DNA of 64,000 nucleotides from Datisca glomerata (GCA_003255025.1 QANY01007891.1:712558-776557), one strand, 5' to 3'. Positions 21,602 to 34,285 are shown, counted from the first letter of the stretch. The notes: generated by a model from the letters alone, not told the origin. Numbers and translations are program-made.

Positions 21602-23142
21602 TTTTTAATTTGAAGATTTTTGTTATTTTTTTGAAAGTTTTATAATTGTAGCCGAATCGATTCTTTCAGTTTCATTCGATTCTTTTCTTTCAGTTACACC
21701 AGTTCAGTTTGGTTCAATATTTTAAGTAACCGGTGAATTCAGTTGACCAAACCGAACCATGCACACCCCTAAACTCTTGAATCTGAAAGAGAAAAAATGT
21801 TAATCCAAGTTCATTGACAATAGAGAAATAGAAACTGGTGGATGGGTCTTCAAATGAACTTAACAATCTAAAGAATTGATATCAATTGAAATATTGAAAT
21901 ATTTATGTATATATGTAAATAATTGTTCGATACTATGGAAATTGAATCTGCTTTGCATATGTATTCTATTCTCTGTAAATTTCTGTGTAGATGATAAATT
22001 TTTTAGATAATGTGTAAATAATTGGGACCCTATAAATTGTTCTATTTACATGTAAATTATTAATTATATTCAGTAAAATCACTTAATTTCAATATTAGTA
22101 TGAAAGTATAAGAATTGTACTTTTTAAATATGTAAAGTTTGTCTTAGTGTAATTTTATATTAACATGAATATTATATCTTTATGTATTACATTTACATAT
22201 TCTGATGTCAATGAATGTTTACATCAATTATACTTTGTTAAAATATGTAAATTTCATCCCTACCCCTGTTCAATTAACATGAATATAAATATCATTGTAT
22301 TAATATGCATTTCATGAGATAAATATAGTAAAACTAATAAATATAACAACAAATATCAAAATCCATTAAAAATGAAGCAAAAGATAAAAATAAGTAAAAC
22401 TTCCATGGAAAAATAAGAACTAACCCAATTTGAACCGTCCAAATTAAAGAGGCGCCTATCAAGAATTAAGGAAGCAATAAAATACACGATCTCTACATCT
22501 AATTACCGCCTCAAATAAAATTAATTAAAATCAATATGTTTAACAAAAAATAAAGAGCAAATGTCAAGTTTTCAGAAAAAAAAAATTAGAAATAGGGGCA
22601 GAAAGATATCTGCCAACAAAAAATAATAAAGATTTTATTCCAAAAAGAATGGTTGAAAAATTAAAATTAAAACAAAAATAAAAATTGTTACTTTAAATAT
22701 AAAAATAAAAAGTTACCTTATATACAAGGATATGAAAAATGACCTTAAAAAGAATGATTGAAAAATTAAAATTAAAACAAAAATAAAAGTTGTTACTTTA
22801 AATATAAAAATAAAAAGTTACCTTATATACAAGGATATGAAAAATGACCTTAAAATTGAAAAATTAAAATTAAAACAAAAATAAAAATTGTTACTTTAAA
22901 TATAAAAATAAAAAGTTACCTTATATAAGAGGATATGAAAAATGACATTTAAAATCAATTGGACAAATCTTATCCGCAATTTTAAATTAGAGTGAATAAG
23001 TGCAGTGGAAAATAATTCAAAGTCAAATTGACAGAATTCTAATAATTAAAAAATTTGACATTTAATAAAATGTTCAAAAGTTGTTATTTACAAATAATTT
23101 CTATCCATTTTTTAGAATTATTCTTGCAACTGCCGAATTAGA
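21602..23142 (+). repeat. Long direct repeat, right copy (R2)
   Basis: Counterpart of 17573-18963. It lacks the GTAATCGAATCGAATCGATTAC segment present in R1 near 17625 and has a three-copy internal expansion at about 22640-22940 that is single-copy in R1. Otherwise collinear up to GCAACTGCCGAATTAGA. Confidence 0.85.
22640..22945 (+). repeat. ~105-bp tandem triplication inside R2
   Basis: The block GTTACTTTAAATATAAA...AAAGTTACCTTATATA(C/A)(A/G)AGGATATGAAAAATGAC recurs with its core starting at 22687, 22792 and 22890 (periods 105 and 98). R1 has one copy (core near 18702). Confidence 0.85.
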
Positions 23143-23312
23143 GATTTCTTCTGAACAAAAATTAGAAGCCCTCTTACCGCACTGTGTAACCCTGTGAGGG
23201 TTCTTCTAGTTTTTTTTTTTTTTGTCAAAAGAAACTTTCATTAATAAACCAACCAACAAAGAAACATTCAGCACAAACAGAAAAACCAAAACCAGAAAAC
23301 AACCAAACATCA

Positions 23313-23900
23313 CTAAGAAGCAGTACGGAAAGGAAAATGTGAAGGAAAAGAGCCTATAAAACTTGATTTCTCCTTAGAGATGACTCCTTGCTTGGCATAG
23401 AAATCAACATCTTCATTCTCCTCTCTAGGAATATATCTGAACTTGAGTGACTCCCAATTGTTTGCGAAAGATAGAATATCAGCAATGATAGCCGAAATAC
23501 CATAACCAAACTGGTTAGACTCATGAATACCTTCAACTAGCAAAGTCGAATTAGTACAAATATGAATTCTATCTTGACATAAATTCCTGGCTTCTTCGAG
23601 ACCCCATCTTAAAGCAAGAGCTTCACCTGTCAGAACATCCTCAACATTTTTGCAAACAGTAAAACCAGCCCCGAACACTCGTCCACCTGGATCCCAAAGA
23701 ACCCAACCAAGGCCAGCATCCTGCTCCTTATTAACATAGCCAACATCTGATTTTAACACCCACAGTCCTTCCATCGGCAATATCAGCTTGAGGCGTTGGA
23801 GTATCTACAGAAGGAGACTCTCTGATATGCTGCTCAGTTTGTTGAATAGCCGAAAAAGGATTGGGCTCTTTACCTTCAAAACACATTTGATTCCTAAACT
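23313..23900 (-). pseudogene. LINE RNase H domain (3' end of ORF2)
   Basis: WVLKSDVGYVNKEQDAGLGW, VLWDPGGRVFGAGFTVCKNV, LTGEALALRWGLEEARNLC and FRYIPREENEDVDFYAKQGV give the RNase H type I pattern of plant LINEs: first acidic region, E in GEALALRWGLE, and an ARKEAN-like PREENEDVDF near the end. An open frame runs 23780-23313 (155 codons) and ends 90 bp before the poly(A) run. The DG usually present in the first strand reads SD here. Confidence 0.8.
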
Positions 23901-23934
23901 TCCACAATCTCCATAACTCATAGGGCCGTTTCGT

Positions 23935-25060
23935 ATGAGTTTATCTTCATACCTGATATCTTTAAATGTTTGAAATGTTAGTGAAGTTTAGAGATCTCTT
24001 TATTTGATTTGATAAGTAACAAAAATTTTAGATACCGAAAATTCAAAAATGCCATCATTTGAGAGCATCTTAATATCCCAAAATTGAGAGGTACCTCTAT
24101 ATCTGACATCTTTCATTAATTATTTTTTATGATTTTTTTTCAAAATAACCTCAACACTCCATCACATCACATTTTATGTACATGTTTAACAATGAATAAT
24201 TACATAATTAAAAAATATTTTAATGTGATCAATTAAAATTTGGTTACTAATTACCCAATATGGCTACAATTTATTTTTTTGAAATATAAATATGAATATG
24301 TGTATGATAAATTATGTGTTTATGGTCTCTTGGATAGATCAAATTATTTTTTAATCTATATTAGTCTAAGGGTAAGGGTAAAATTATAAATTGATAAATT
24401 CCTATGACATTCATTTACACATTCCATCAAAACAGATAAAGTAATTTAACATTTTCAGTGTTTAATTTATTTTTTATTTTATTTTTATCTTTTCTCAGTT
24501 GTCATCATTTCTTATTATTTTATTTATATCTTATTAATTAATCATTTTATCCTCAATATTTTTTAGGTAAATTTACAATGTAACCATTATGATAATGCAA
24601 CCATTAATTAATAATTTTTCGGACATCATATTCTCTCACAGTACTATAATCTTGATTATTGAGGTGAAAATCATGGGTGTTTTTCTTATAAAAATTAGTA
24701 TCTTATATTGTAAATTTTATATCACATTAATACACTTGGAGAGGTATTGGTTCAATTGTGTGGATAATATTTGATGAAAATCTACACGACATATCGTAAT
24801 ATAATGGTTTGATAAAAAAATTAATAAATATATACGAAAAAGATCAATGGGTAGAAAATTCATGGATAAAATCTACATTTTTGTTATTACTTATGTTGGT
24901 CATCTTATTATAAATTAAATAATTATTATTCATAAGAATTTTTTAGTCCAAGGATAAAATTAAAATTTGACAATAATGTCTAAAACATCTCATTGCGTAT
25001 TCCATCAAAATAAACAAAGTAATCTAACACATTCACCATTAAATCAGAACATTCTCAAGT
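23935..25060. mobile_element. AT-rich insertion in the LINE, probable non-autonomous DNA transposon
   Basis: LINE sequence is expected to pass directly from zf-RVT to RNase H but is separated here by ~1.1 kb. The left edge GGGCCGTTTCGTATGAG after a TA resembles hAT/PIF-type ends. The right side, read on the minus strand, has GTTTGTTAACACTTGAGAATGTTCTGATTT, also a style seen at such ends. An internal ~55-bp similarity (about 24410 and 24985, ATTCCATCAAAA..A..AAAGTAAT.TAACA) suggests terminal-region duplication. Ends are not exact inverted repeats, so class and borders are tentative. Confidence 0.45.
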
Positions 25061-25109
25061 GTTAACAAACAAATAACTTTCCATGCATATACATTCCTAC
25101 AATCATATT

Positions 25110-25531
25110 CCAGCAATCTTGTTATAGATAAACTAAGATAACAACTCTTCTTTAGTATCTATAGAGCCAACAACATTGATTCTACTAATAAAATATTTCC
25201 AAACTTCCAAAAAAGGGTTTCCCCTCAATAATTAGGAATGCATTAAAGGACTGAGGAACCAAAACGCATTAACAAAAGAGCATTTAAAAAACATGCCGTG
25301 AACAGTGTTTTCATCAGCCTTGTTATGCATAAGACAGCTAGTGTCAATCTCCAACCCTGTCCTCACAAGATTACACTTACAAGCAAGATAATTGTTCAAG
25401 CATTTCCACAAAAATTTATTGAGCTTTGAAGAAACTTTTAATTTCCAAATATCAGCCCACACCTCACCATTGACAGTAACAAATCCACAATCACCCACCT
25501 TATTTTTCTTTAATAGCCCGTTTTTCATCAA
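25110..25531 (-). pseudogene. LINE zf-RVT domain
   Basis: VWADIWKLKVSSKLNKFLWK, CNLVRTGLEIDTSCLMHNKA and DENTVHGMFFKCSFVNAFWF show the W..iW....K...F.W ... C..C.. .E...H..F.C....W arrangement of the zinc-binding domain downstream of plant LINE reverse transcriptases. Cys spacing is partly preserved. Lies between RT and RNase H as expected. Confidence 0.78.
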
Positions 25532-25539
25532 ATTGATAG

Positions 25540-27300
25540 CTAAGACATAACCGGATTTGACAGAATATAAACCATTTTTACCATAATGCTAACCCATTTT
25601 ATCCAACCTACAATGCCTACTAAAATGGATACCCTTGATAGCTTTAATATCCCTAGGATGGAAAATTCTAGACAACTTAGGGACATCCCTAAATCCATCC
25701 CCCTAAATAACTCATTCACAAAACATATTCTACCCACTTTGAGAGAAACAATTTTAAAATACCAAGGCCGGAGAATCCAAAGATCTACTCAAATTTTGAT
25801 AGAATTACCACTACTAACAAACCATCGTAAGCCTAAGGAGAGAAGATCTCTACCCTGAAGAATATTTCTCCATCCCAAATGGGGGTGATAACCTTTAGAA
25901 GCGTCCATGAAATCATAACTCTGAAAATATTTGATCTTTAAATTTTTTGAAAATAAAGTATTAGGCTTAGAAAAAAGATTCCAGCTTTGCTTGGCAAGGA
26001 GAGTCAGATTAAAGGTAGAAAAATCTTTAAAGCCTAACCCTCCCTCTATTTTACCTTTAATAAGTTTCTCTCATGAAGCCCAGTGAATACCCAATTTAAA
26101 AGGAATAGAATTCCACTAGAAACTCGTTAAATGAGAGAAAATTTTCTTACAGATATAGGAATCTTAAAGCACGACATAGTGTAATCAAGAATAGAAAAAG
26201 CTACCGCTTTTATAAGAGTTCCTCGACCCGCAGGTGAAAGAGCTTCTCTAACCACCCTGAAATTTTCTGCAAAATATTCTAAAGATGTGGTTGAAATAAT
26301 GTCTTTAGTCATCCCAAAATCAAAATTGGATATAAGCTCTTAATATCTAGTCCTCGGCACATTATCACTATAAACCTTGAACTTTTCATCTTGTTAATAG
26401 CTTGGCCTGAAGCATTCCCATAGATCTTCAAAATATCAAAAATCACAACAAGTTCAGCCTCATTAGCTTTGTAAAAGAAGAGGAAATCGTCAACAAACAG
26501 CAAATAAGAAATGACAGGCCCATGATTAGAGAAACTAAATCAAGAAATCATATTATTATCACATGCCTTCGTAAGAGACCATGACAACACTTCAACACAA
26601 ATAGGGAAAGGAAAAGGAGAAAAAGGGTCCCCTTGCCTCAAACCCCTACTAGGCAAAAAAGTCGTACTACAAATTTCATTAACAATAATGCTAAAAGAAA
26701 CAGAGGATATACACTTGAAAGTCCAGCTACACCATTTCTGATAAAACCCTAATCCTTTCAAAGTTTCAATCAAAAAAGTTCATTTTATTCTATCATAGGA
26801 CTTGGCCATACTGTTTCCTCCCTTTCTTCTTTATCCGGAAAGCATGCATAATTTCATGAGAGATCAGAATATTATTAGAAATGTTTCTCCCGGAAATAAA
26901 GCACTTTGATTCTCTCCAATATTCTTTTCCATAAACCCATTTAAGTGGTTAGTAAGCACTTTAGAAATAATATTATAAGTGACATTACATAAACTAATCG
27001 GTCTATACTGCTTTCTATTCATAGGGCGAGAAACTTTATGAATCAACACGATGTAAGTATGGTTCAAACCGTTAAGAATATAATTATCATGGAAGAAATG
27101 ATATACCATCGATAAAATATCCTCCCGCACCGTCTCCCAATGCTTCTTAAAAAAGACCATAGAGAACCCATCTGAACCTGAAGCCTTATTAGGATGAATA
27201 TCTCAGATGGCATTCAAAATTTCCTCTTCATTTACATCACGGCCCAACAAGAACAATTGTGATTCGACAAGTGATGGGGAGAGAACATTAAGCGCAGCCT
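25540..27300 (-). pseudogene. LINE reverse transcriptase (L1 type)
   Basis: N-terminal motifs are near 27160-26864 (NGLNHTYIVLIHKVSRPMNR, KQYRPISLCNVTYNIISKVL). The central palm is at 26773-26540 (SRGLRQGDPFSPFPFPICVE). The catalytic motif is near 26500, FVDDFLFF in place of the usual F(A)DD, followed by NASGQAINKMKSS. Downstream thumb/connection pieces are at 26312-26127 and 25737-25540. Several frame changes separate these blocks, so there is no functional enzyme. Confidence 0.88.
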
Positions 27301-27536
27301 CCAAAGCCTTTGAATCTGGATTAGAAGATTAAAAAATATTTAGGAAGTATTGCAAAGTAAGTCTCTGGATGTTATCTTCCTTTGTATGCCACACACCATC
27401 ATCATCCTCCAAACCTTGAATTCTTTTGTCTTAGCGCTGCAATTTAACTCTAGCATGAAAATAAGCTATGTTTTTTCCCCATTTCTGAGCTAATCTACAC
27501 GAGAACGATCATTCCAATAAAGTTCTTCCTCAACCA

Positions 27537-28480
27537 CTACAATCTGAAGTTTACCTTCTGTCTCTCTAATTTTTCCAAGATTTGGTTCTGCATCTTTACT
27601 GCAATAACCATTGAGTTGGTTTGAAGGTCTTTAATTAAGACACTAGAATTTGTAGTTAAGTTCTTCTTTCTCCATCCAATAATCGCTCCACGAACAGCCT
27701 TCAACGTGCCCATTATACACCTGTTGCCAGCCTCAACATTCTGATTTTTCAATGCCAAATGAATAACTTCTCTAAACTGGGTATAATTGCTCAATCTCCT
27801 ATCAAATCTAAAAATAGGTTTGATTTTCCTATTCCCCTCCAAAGTATCTAGTAAAATAGAAATGTGATCTGATCCATGAGCCGAAAGGTGAAAAAGATAC
27901 GCATCCGAATATAAATCGAGCCAACTAAAGTGTCTGAAGCATCTATCCACCCTTTCTTTGATCAGGGCTACCCGTTTCCTCCTATTCACCCACGTGAAAG
28001 GAGGACCAATAAACCCCAAATCCATAACATCGCCATCCTGAGTAAAATTCTACAGAAGAGTAAAACTAGAAGCACTTATATCCAACCCCAATTCTTTCTC
28101 CCCAGAAGTCATCAAATCATTGAAGTCCCCTAAAATCACAAAATATTCCCCACAAGATTTACAACAAATGGACAGAGCTTCCAATTGAGATGGCCAAATC
28201 ATGTCATTAGTACTAAGATAAACCACAAAAACCCACCAGTAAATATTTTTAACAACGTCAAAAACTCTCAGCTCCTGAAAAAAGTTACCATATTTAATCA
28301 AACTATTTACTGAATCATCCATCCAAAATACATTCATACCTCATTTAGCACCAACTGGATCCAATGTTACACAACCCGATGCTCTACCAATGTACTTCAA
28401 ATTATTCACCGTAAATGGTCTATTTTCATTTCAAGCAAGAAAATTAGATCTGGGGAATGGGATCTGGAAAGCCCTAGCAA
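27537..28480 (-). pseudogene. LINE AP-type endonuclease
   Basis: Pieces in order on the minus strand: a start region near 28480-28330, ICCKSCGEYFVILGDFNDLM (the GDFN catalytic motif, ~28170-28110), then MDLGFIGPPFTWVNRRKRV, IKERVDRCFRHFSWLDLY and HLSAHGSDHISILL with the SDH motif at about 27870. These are APE-like endonuclease landmarks of plant L1 ORF2 that nick target DNA. Stops at 28050 and elsewhere break the frame. Confidence 0.85.
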
Positions 28481-28491
28481 TGAGAAAACTG

Positions 28492-28809
28492 TCAGGGGAT
28501 TCCCCACACCCTGACACTTCCACACCAGGACTCATATGGCATACCTTGGGACTTGTTTAGGGTTGGCTTCCTCCACCCATTCAGTAAAAATATCAGTTGG
28601 ATCATCAACGGTTTTCTTCTTCTTTGAGTTTTGAAGCTCTCTTGAAGCTTCCTGGTTTGTCTCGCACGAAGCTTCAAAGCTTTGTTTAATCCCCGGAGCA
28701 AGAAGACATTATGCTGACCGGTTCTGGGTACCCGAGTTATTTCCATGATTGTTTCCCATTTGCAAAGAGTTCTTTTCACCCCTTGTATGCACTTTCTTTT
28801 TTGGCTCAA
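28492..28809 (-). pseudogene. LINE ORF1 3' region / ORF1-ORF2 junction
   Basis: A 105-codon open stretch rich in Lys/Arg (KALKLRARQTRKLQESFKTQ, RRRKPLMIQL) immediately before the endonuclease start. Basic tails of this sort occur at the end of plant LINE ORF1. No defined domain; assignment rests on position. Confidence 0.5.
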
Positions 28810-28811
28810 TT

Positions 28812-29630
28812 AGGCAAATAGGCCACTATAGAAAAAAAAGAAGAAAATGGCCCCAAAAGTTTTAATTTACACAAATGGAAGAAATTTATAATGGTTCATC
28901 CTTAAAATCTAAAAATTATAGTAAATATACAAAACTGTTCTCACTAATAAATGACCCTCGCGTAACTCTTGCAAACAATGTTACGTAGTTCATAGATATA
29001 TATTTTATGATATATAATAATATACTAATACTTTTTCACATACCATCAATATATCATAGTATATCTATGGTATGTTTCTATATACTATTAGTATACCATA
29101 GTATATATGTAGTATATCTTTATACACCATTCGATATATTTTTATATATCATCGCGATGAAGGAAGTCGGGACTAGATCTTATCGTTGTGATTAGGGAAG
29201 CCACCTACGGAACTTGATGGCAATGAAGTTCATGGAGGTCATGAAATAACAAATGGAAGTTGCAAATCAAAAATCAAAAAATAACAAATAACAAATGGGA
29301 GAAATAGCGAATGGAAGAAGAAGTTGTACATTGGAAAACACTTGAATATACGACTCATATTGAAATCCTCGAAATTTGTGAAAAAGAAGAAGGAAAGACA
29401 TGAAGAAGAAAAAAAACGTGAAGAAGAATGGTATGAAGAAGATGGGGAAAAAATCTAAAACACAAATCAATTAAAATAAGGATATAAAGGTAAAATAACA
29501 AAGAGAATCTTAACTACCTGATTTTTCTCTTCTCCATTTCGACCATATGTGCAAAATGACATTATACAAAAGTAAAACTTGAACTTGATTAAATCTCTAA
29601 TTTTTCCTTCTTTTTTTGCTTAAGCATCTT
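28812..29630. other. AT-rich insertion separating the LINE ORF1 parts
   Basis: About 0.8 kb with runs of TATACTATAGTATACC-like words at 28990-29150 and no LINE similarity. Left edge GGCAAATAGGCCACTATAG and right region AAAATGACATTATACAAAAG hint at a Mutator-like non-autonomous element, but no matching inverted ends or target duplication were confirmed. Confidence 0.4.
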
Positions 29631-29717
29631 TTCTTTCTCTTAGATTTTGGAAATAATTGGGCCCAGACAGAAGGGGTCTGCCAATTCTCCTGTTGGCCCA
29701 CCATTCCACTTACAACT

Positions 29718-30850
29718 CTAACAAATTTCCACTTCTATTAGACCGTGATTACTGGATTGGCCCATTTCCACATACTCCTCATTAACCTTAGAGGCCTTTG
29801 AATAATCACCCAAACACTCATTATCCTTACCATAAATAGTCTCCATTAAAATCTCTGATGAATTCTCCACTGTAGGAATATCTTCCAACTCCTTACTCAA
29901 AACAGCACTCCCATGATTTAAGCTTGCAAGATTAATATCTTCCTGAATATGCATAGATAACGGTAAAACATCCTTCATTCTTGAAGTCTGGAGTGTAGTA
30001 ACTGTTATCCAAAATTGGATTTGAAACTGTTGGAGGAAACTTCTCACTCGCCGCTAGCGAGGCATTCGCTCTATCGATCGTCCATTGCCATCTGCCTCTG
30101 CCAAATCCCCGTGGATAACCTCTGCTCCTTCCCCTCTAAAATGATCTCTGCCAACCTCCATAGAACGTCCACTAAAAGCTCTAAGATTTTCACCATAGCT
30201 TCCCCCCATGGCCTTATCCATTATAGCTCGCCCTTGATTGTGTGACCAAACAATTATCATCAGCGTGGAAGATCCTCCCACGAGCAATGCAAAATATTGG
30301 AAGTCTTTCAAACTTAAACACACACCAAGTCTTCCTCCCTTCAAAATTAATAAAAGACCCCTCAAAAATGGTTTGGAAATATTTAGCTCCACTTTAATAC
30401 GTAAAAATGATTAATCTTGAAACCATATGTAGAAAAACCGTCATCAATCTTAATAACCCTCCCAGCTTTACCGGCTATAACTTCTCCAACCTTCTTACTC
30501 TTGCACTCAAGAGGAGTATCATGGATATGCAGCCAAAAATCATTAATAACAAACTCATCAACCTTCAATCTCATTCTGGGAACCCATCTTTTAACAATAA
30601 AGACGTTTCCTTCAAACAACCAATGACAGTTGTTTACTACAAAACTAAGCAATGAGCTGTAAGAAAGAAAATTTGGAACACATCTTTCTCAACCTCTACA
30701 AATCAGACATCAGAATCCACATTTCAGGATTTGACAAAGCTATCTTAAGACCATGGAAGTTGTATCTCCTATCAAAAAATAATCTGCCAAGTATACTCAA
30801 CCTACTAGCTTCAACGTTACCGTATACGTCCTCCCTAGGAATCACAATCT
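29718..30850 (-). pseudogene. LINE ORF1 (DUF4283 plus degenerate zinc knuckle)
   Basis: From about 30840: LSILGRLFFDRRYNFHGLKI, then CHWLFEGNVFIVKRWVPRMR, VINDFWLHIHDTPLECKSKK and GEVIAGKAGRVIKIDDGFST. This is the DUF4283 nucleic-acid-binding pattern (W.F....V.L.RW.P ... F W..IH.~P.... ... G..iG.V...D). A following FERLPIFCIARGRIFHADD is a zinc knuckle in which at least one Cys has been lost. Typical of plant L1 ORF1 RNA-binding proteins. Stops and frameshifts are present. Confidence 0.82.
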
Positions 30851-31000
30851 CCTTTTATGCAATTATGAACTCAACTACCAAGAGGTTATGGATTCTAAAA
30901 AAGGTCCATGATCTTTCCCTAATGCCGCAAGACAAAGTGGAAGCATTACTCCTTTTTTCATTCCAAATTCAAGAATACGGCTGAAACGATTGGTTGGTTT

Positions 31001-31600
31001 GTGTGCCTCTCTTATTACTTTTCTTGTATCCCCCTTTTCTCATTATGACTTGGTCGTTCAGAAGAGATTCTTTCTTGATCAAAATAGTAGAATGGAAGGC
31101 ATTACAAGAGACATATACCCCTTTTCAAATCGCCACGCGAAGACGGACAATCAGAAAGGTTATCGAGATTCTCAATCGCACTTTTTAGTGGGGAAGAAGA
31201 GTGCAGGTGGGCCTTATAAAGAATGTGGTCAGAAATTCATAATAGAGTTCACGACCAAATTGATTATCTTCATGTATAAGGATACTAGATTACCTTGTAT
31301 TAAAGATTTTAAAATCATCACAAACTTCATTTTTTTTCTTTTCTATTGCAATTTCTGGATTATTATATGATGATTTTTGAACTACAGCTCATAGTCACAA
31401 CAAACACACTTTGATTGTTCAATCATTACATTAATAGGGGCCTTCTAGGAATTGGCCTAGATTCATGGAGATATAGAACAACATATGAATTATCATTCTT
31501 GCATACTCCAGTGCGATGTTCTTTAAAAAGCTCATTAAGTCCAAGCTTTCTTGACCAATGAATGGTGCTCTCGCACATTGCAGAATGAAAACTCTCATCC
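31001..31600. other. No recognisable gene
   Basis: The plus-strand ORF at 30990-31370 has no recognisable domain or homologue that I can recall. Likely LINE 5' flank or unrelated intergenic DNA. Confidence 0.4.
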
Positions 31601-33115
31601 ACAGTCAGACACAGTTCATCTTGCTGCTCCCCTAGAGACTCCTACTGAATCAGAGACTAAAAAATTTCTTTACTCCATAAGGCCTCTGTGGTATTACTTC
31701 TATGATCTTAGGAGCACTCCCACGCCCAACACACATTGCATATTCACTTTTTTTATTCTATAATCAAGTTTATAGTAAAATAAAATCAGATATCTGATTT
31801 AGATAAAACGGGCTTTGCTCCCCCTTACAATATGAAGAAAGAAATAAGGGTTGAAGTTTAGACCGCTCACATAGGGAGCTAGGGAAAACTCCAGATTTAC
31901 TAAAGGCCTCCTTAAGGGCTTCTAACGCTTTGTAAGTAAGCAATCCATGTCCAACCCTTCAAAGTTAGTCTCCTCATCTTTTAGAGAAAGGAGCTAACTC
32001 TCCTTGCTTGAAAGAAAGAAAGAAGAAGAATATGATGAGTTTATATTCTCCAGATTCTACTACAAAGCAGGTAGTGACGATGAAAAAAAAGCACAAGCTA
32101 GCTCGTTGATGACAACTTTTTGTAAACGTTCACTTGCATCACTAATGTGTTAAAAATTTTCCTCTTTCTGCCTCTAATCTTCACGCATATAACTTAAAAT
32201 TATTTAGACATAAGATACTGACCTGAAGTAAAATTAACGTAACTAGCTTATAGTTTATTTAACGTAATGCATCTTTCATGGCGTGAAGTCTCTTCTCATA
32301 TAATGCCAGAATCCATGTTCTATATTTGAAAGAGGTTGACCTCCTCAATTTTTAAAGGATAAGATAAATTCTGGAGTACTTTTATTAATTATTATGAGAA
32401 CAGACAGGATTTAATTGGTTTCAAGAATGTGTTGGGGGCCAGGGAAGATGAATTGTATCGAGAGGCCCACCCGAATGAGAACTAGATCCGTCCAAAGGGA
32501 AACTGATTGTCAATCTCAATCTATATTTATTTAAAGTGGTTTTGTTTTTATATATGGGCGAGATAGTGCTTTTACCTTTGACTGGGTCATTAATGCATCA
32601 ATGGATTCAACTTAATCTTCCATTTTTTTAAAAGTTGGTCGGCCTTGATGTATCTTTATTATATTGCAGTTCCCACCTTCGTCTGTATTGCATCTTTGCT
32701 TCAATCCGAGTCAACAAAGTCAACCACCTTTCATGCCGCCAAAGGAACCTGTGTCTTTGCCATAGGTGCTACTTCAATGGATTATAGGTAGATGTTAACT
32801 AAAATAGGAAGGAATTCCCAGATGATTAAGTTCTAACGGGATCATCCTTCGCTCGCCTGCTCTTATTGCTCTACATAACATCCGCTCTCATTCACTTACC
32901 TACCTGCCTGAGAAGGAAAGACAATTTTAATGAATCTAGCTTATTGCACTACTTGAAGCTTGAATCTTGTTTTTCAATCTAGCTTATTGCACTGCTGGAA
33001 TCTCACTTTCCTGCTCTCATCTTTGAAAGTCAGACCTTGAAAATGAACTTGATCCATTCGATGGGTCAACAAGAGGCATATATATATATATAAGATTGTG
33101 GCCACACCGAATTAT

Positions 33116-33167
33116 ATGGGAGTAGCTAGATTCAAGCAAGCATTCCAGCAAAACGATCCTTTGACAA
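33116..33167 (-). repeat. 52-bp dispersed repeat, copy 1 (inverted)
   Basis: Reverse complement of the unit TTGTCAAAGGATCGTTTTGC...AATCTAGCTACTCCCAT. Near-identical to the copies at 33822-33873 and 34286-34337, which lie in the opposite orientation. Confidence 0.88.
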
Positions 33168-33821
33168 TGGGCTTTACCCAACACTAGGACTGACTGACTT
33201 TATACCGAGAAAGGAAAAGCAGCAATCCAAGCTCTTTTTGAATCAGAGGTTTTTCAAACCAGAAGATATTTTTTTTTCTTTTATATCTATTTCAAATTTC
33301 AAATTTTCTTGATTCCCATCCGGAGGATAAGAAGTTTCATAAACATGTCTTATTTTTTGTATTTTTTTTAAATTTTTATCCAAATCCAGGTTTTGAGTTT
33401 ACTTCTAGTTCTGTTAAAAAAGTGGTTAACCATCTCAAAAAAATCCATCCATATCGTCTATCCAAAAACATGTCTCAACGACTTCTCCGGGAATGGAGGT
33501 ACAGTGAAATTAAGTCTGCGAGAAGCCATTGATCCTAACCCCCTTAAGGTATATTGTGGGGTGGGCGGGGGGACACTAGGAACTGATTTGGAGAAAGAAG
33601 AAGCGTGGCATAAGGGAGCGCGTTGAGCTTTTCAGTGCATTCTGAAAGAAGCGGCAAACTTACTCAATAGAGGTGAAAAAATAGCTTCTAACACTCGTTT
33701 AGCAAGCTTTTAACACAAGACCACAAACGAGGGATCCGATTCAAAAGGTGTAAGAAGCTTCTTTCTATTGGGACCGCCCACAGGGAGTCGGGAGGCTCTA
33801 GCGTAGAAGAGGATTGATAGG

Positions 33822-33873
33822 TTGTCAAAGGATTATTTTGCTGGAATACTGGCTTGAATCTAGCTACTCCCAT
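33822..33873 (+). repeat. 52-bp dispersed repeat, copy 2
   Basis: Direct copy with four mismatches to copy 1 (for example GATTATTTTG for GATCGTTTTG). Confidence 0.88.
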
Positions 33874-34285
33874 GAAAAAAAGTTTTGCACTCTATACACG
33901 GTATGGCTCTATAGAAATTCTTGGAATGACTCTGTCTCACACTCGTGAGAAAAGAAGTTGATTGACTCACATACTACGCTTTGCTTAACTAAGAGATTTC
34001 CAAACCAAGGTTCATCTCATGTAGTGATTGTGGACTCGTACAACCGACCCTAGAGGAGTTTTACCACAAGGTCAGAATTTGAAAAGAGAGACGAACTCGT
34101 GAGGACTAGAAAGATTCTGAGGACGCAAGCAAGATATCTTATATGTTCTGCATTTTGTTTGCCCACTCTTCATTCAGGGTGGTTAGAACCAAGGGAGGAT
34201 CTTCCACCTTTAGTGGAATTTCACTTTCATTTCTATTCTTTCAAATTCAGGGGAATGGAATGTCGACCACAAAGTGAGATGCACA

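Larger units (their letters stand above)
23207..31000 (-). mobile_element. L1-type LINE retrotransposon, decayed and interrupted
   Basis: Reading the minus strand from about 31000 down: ORF1 with a DUF4283-like domain and a degenerate zinc knuckle, an AP-type endonuclease, an L1 reverse transcriptase, a zf-RVT domain, an RNase H domain, and finally a run of A (plus-strand T run at about 23208-23223) as poly(A) tail. This is the standard plant L1 layout. Frameshifts and stops occur throughout. Two AT-rich blocks (about 28812-29630 and 23935-25060) break the order and are probably later insertions. The 5' end is not defined, and the target duplication could not be located. Confidence 0.85.
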
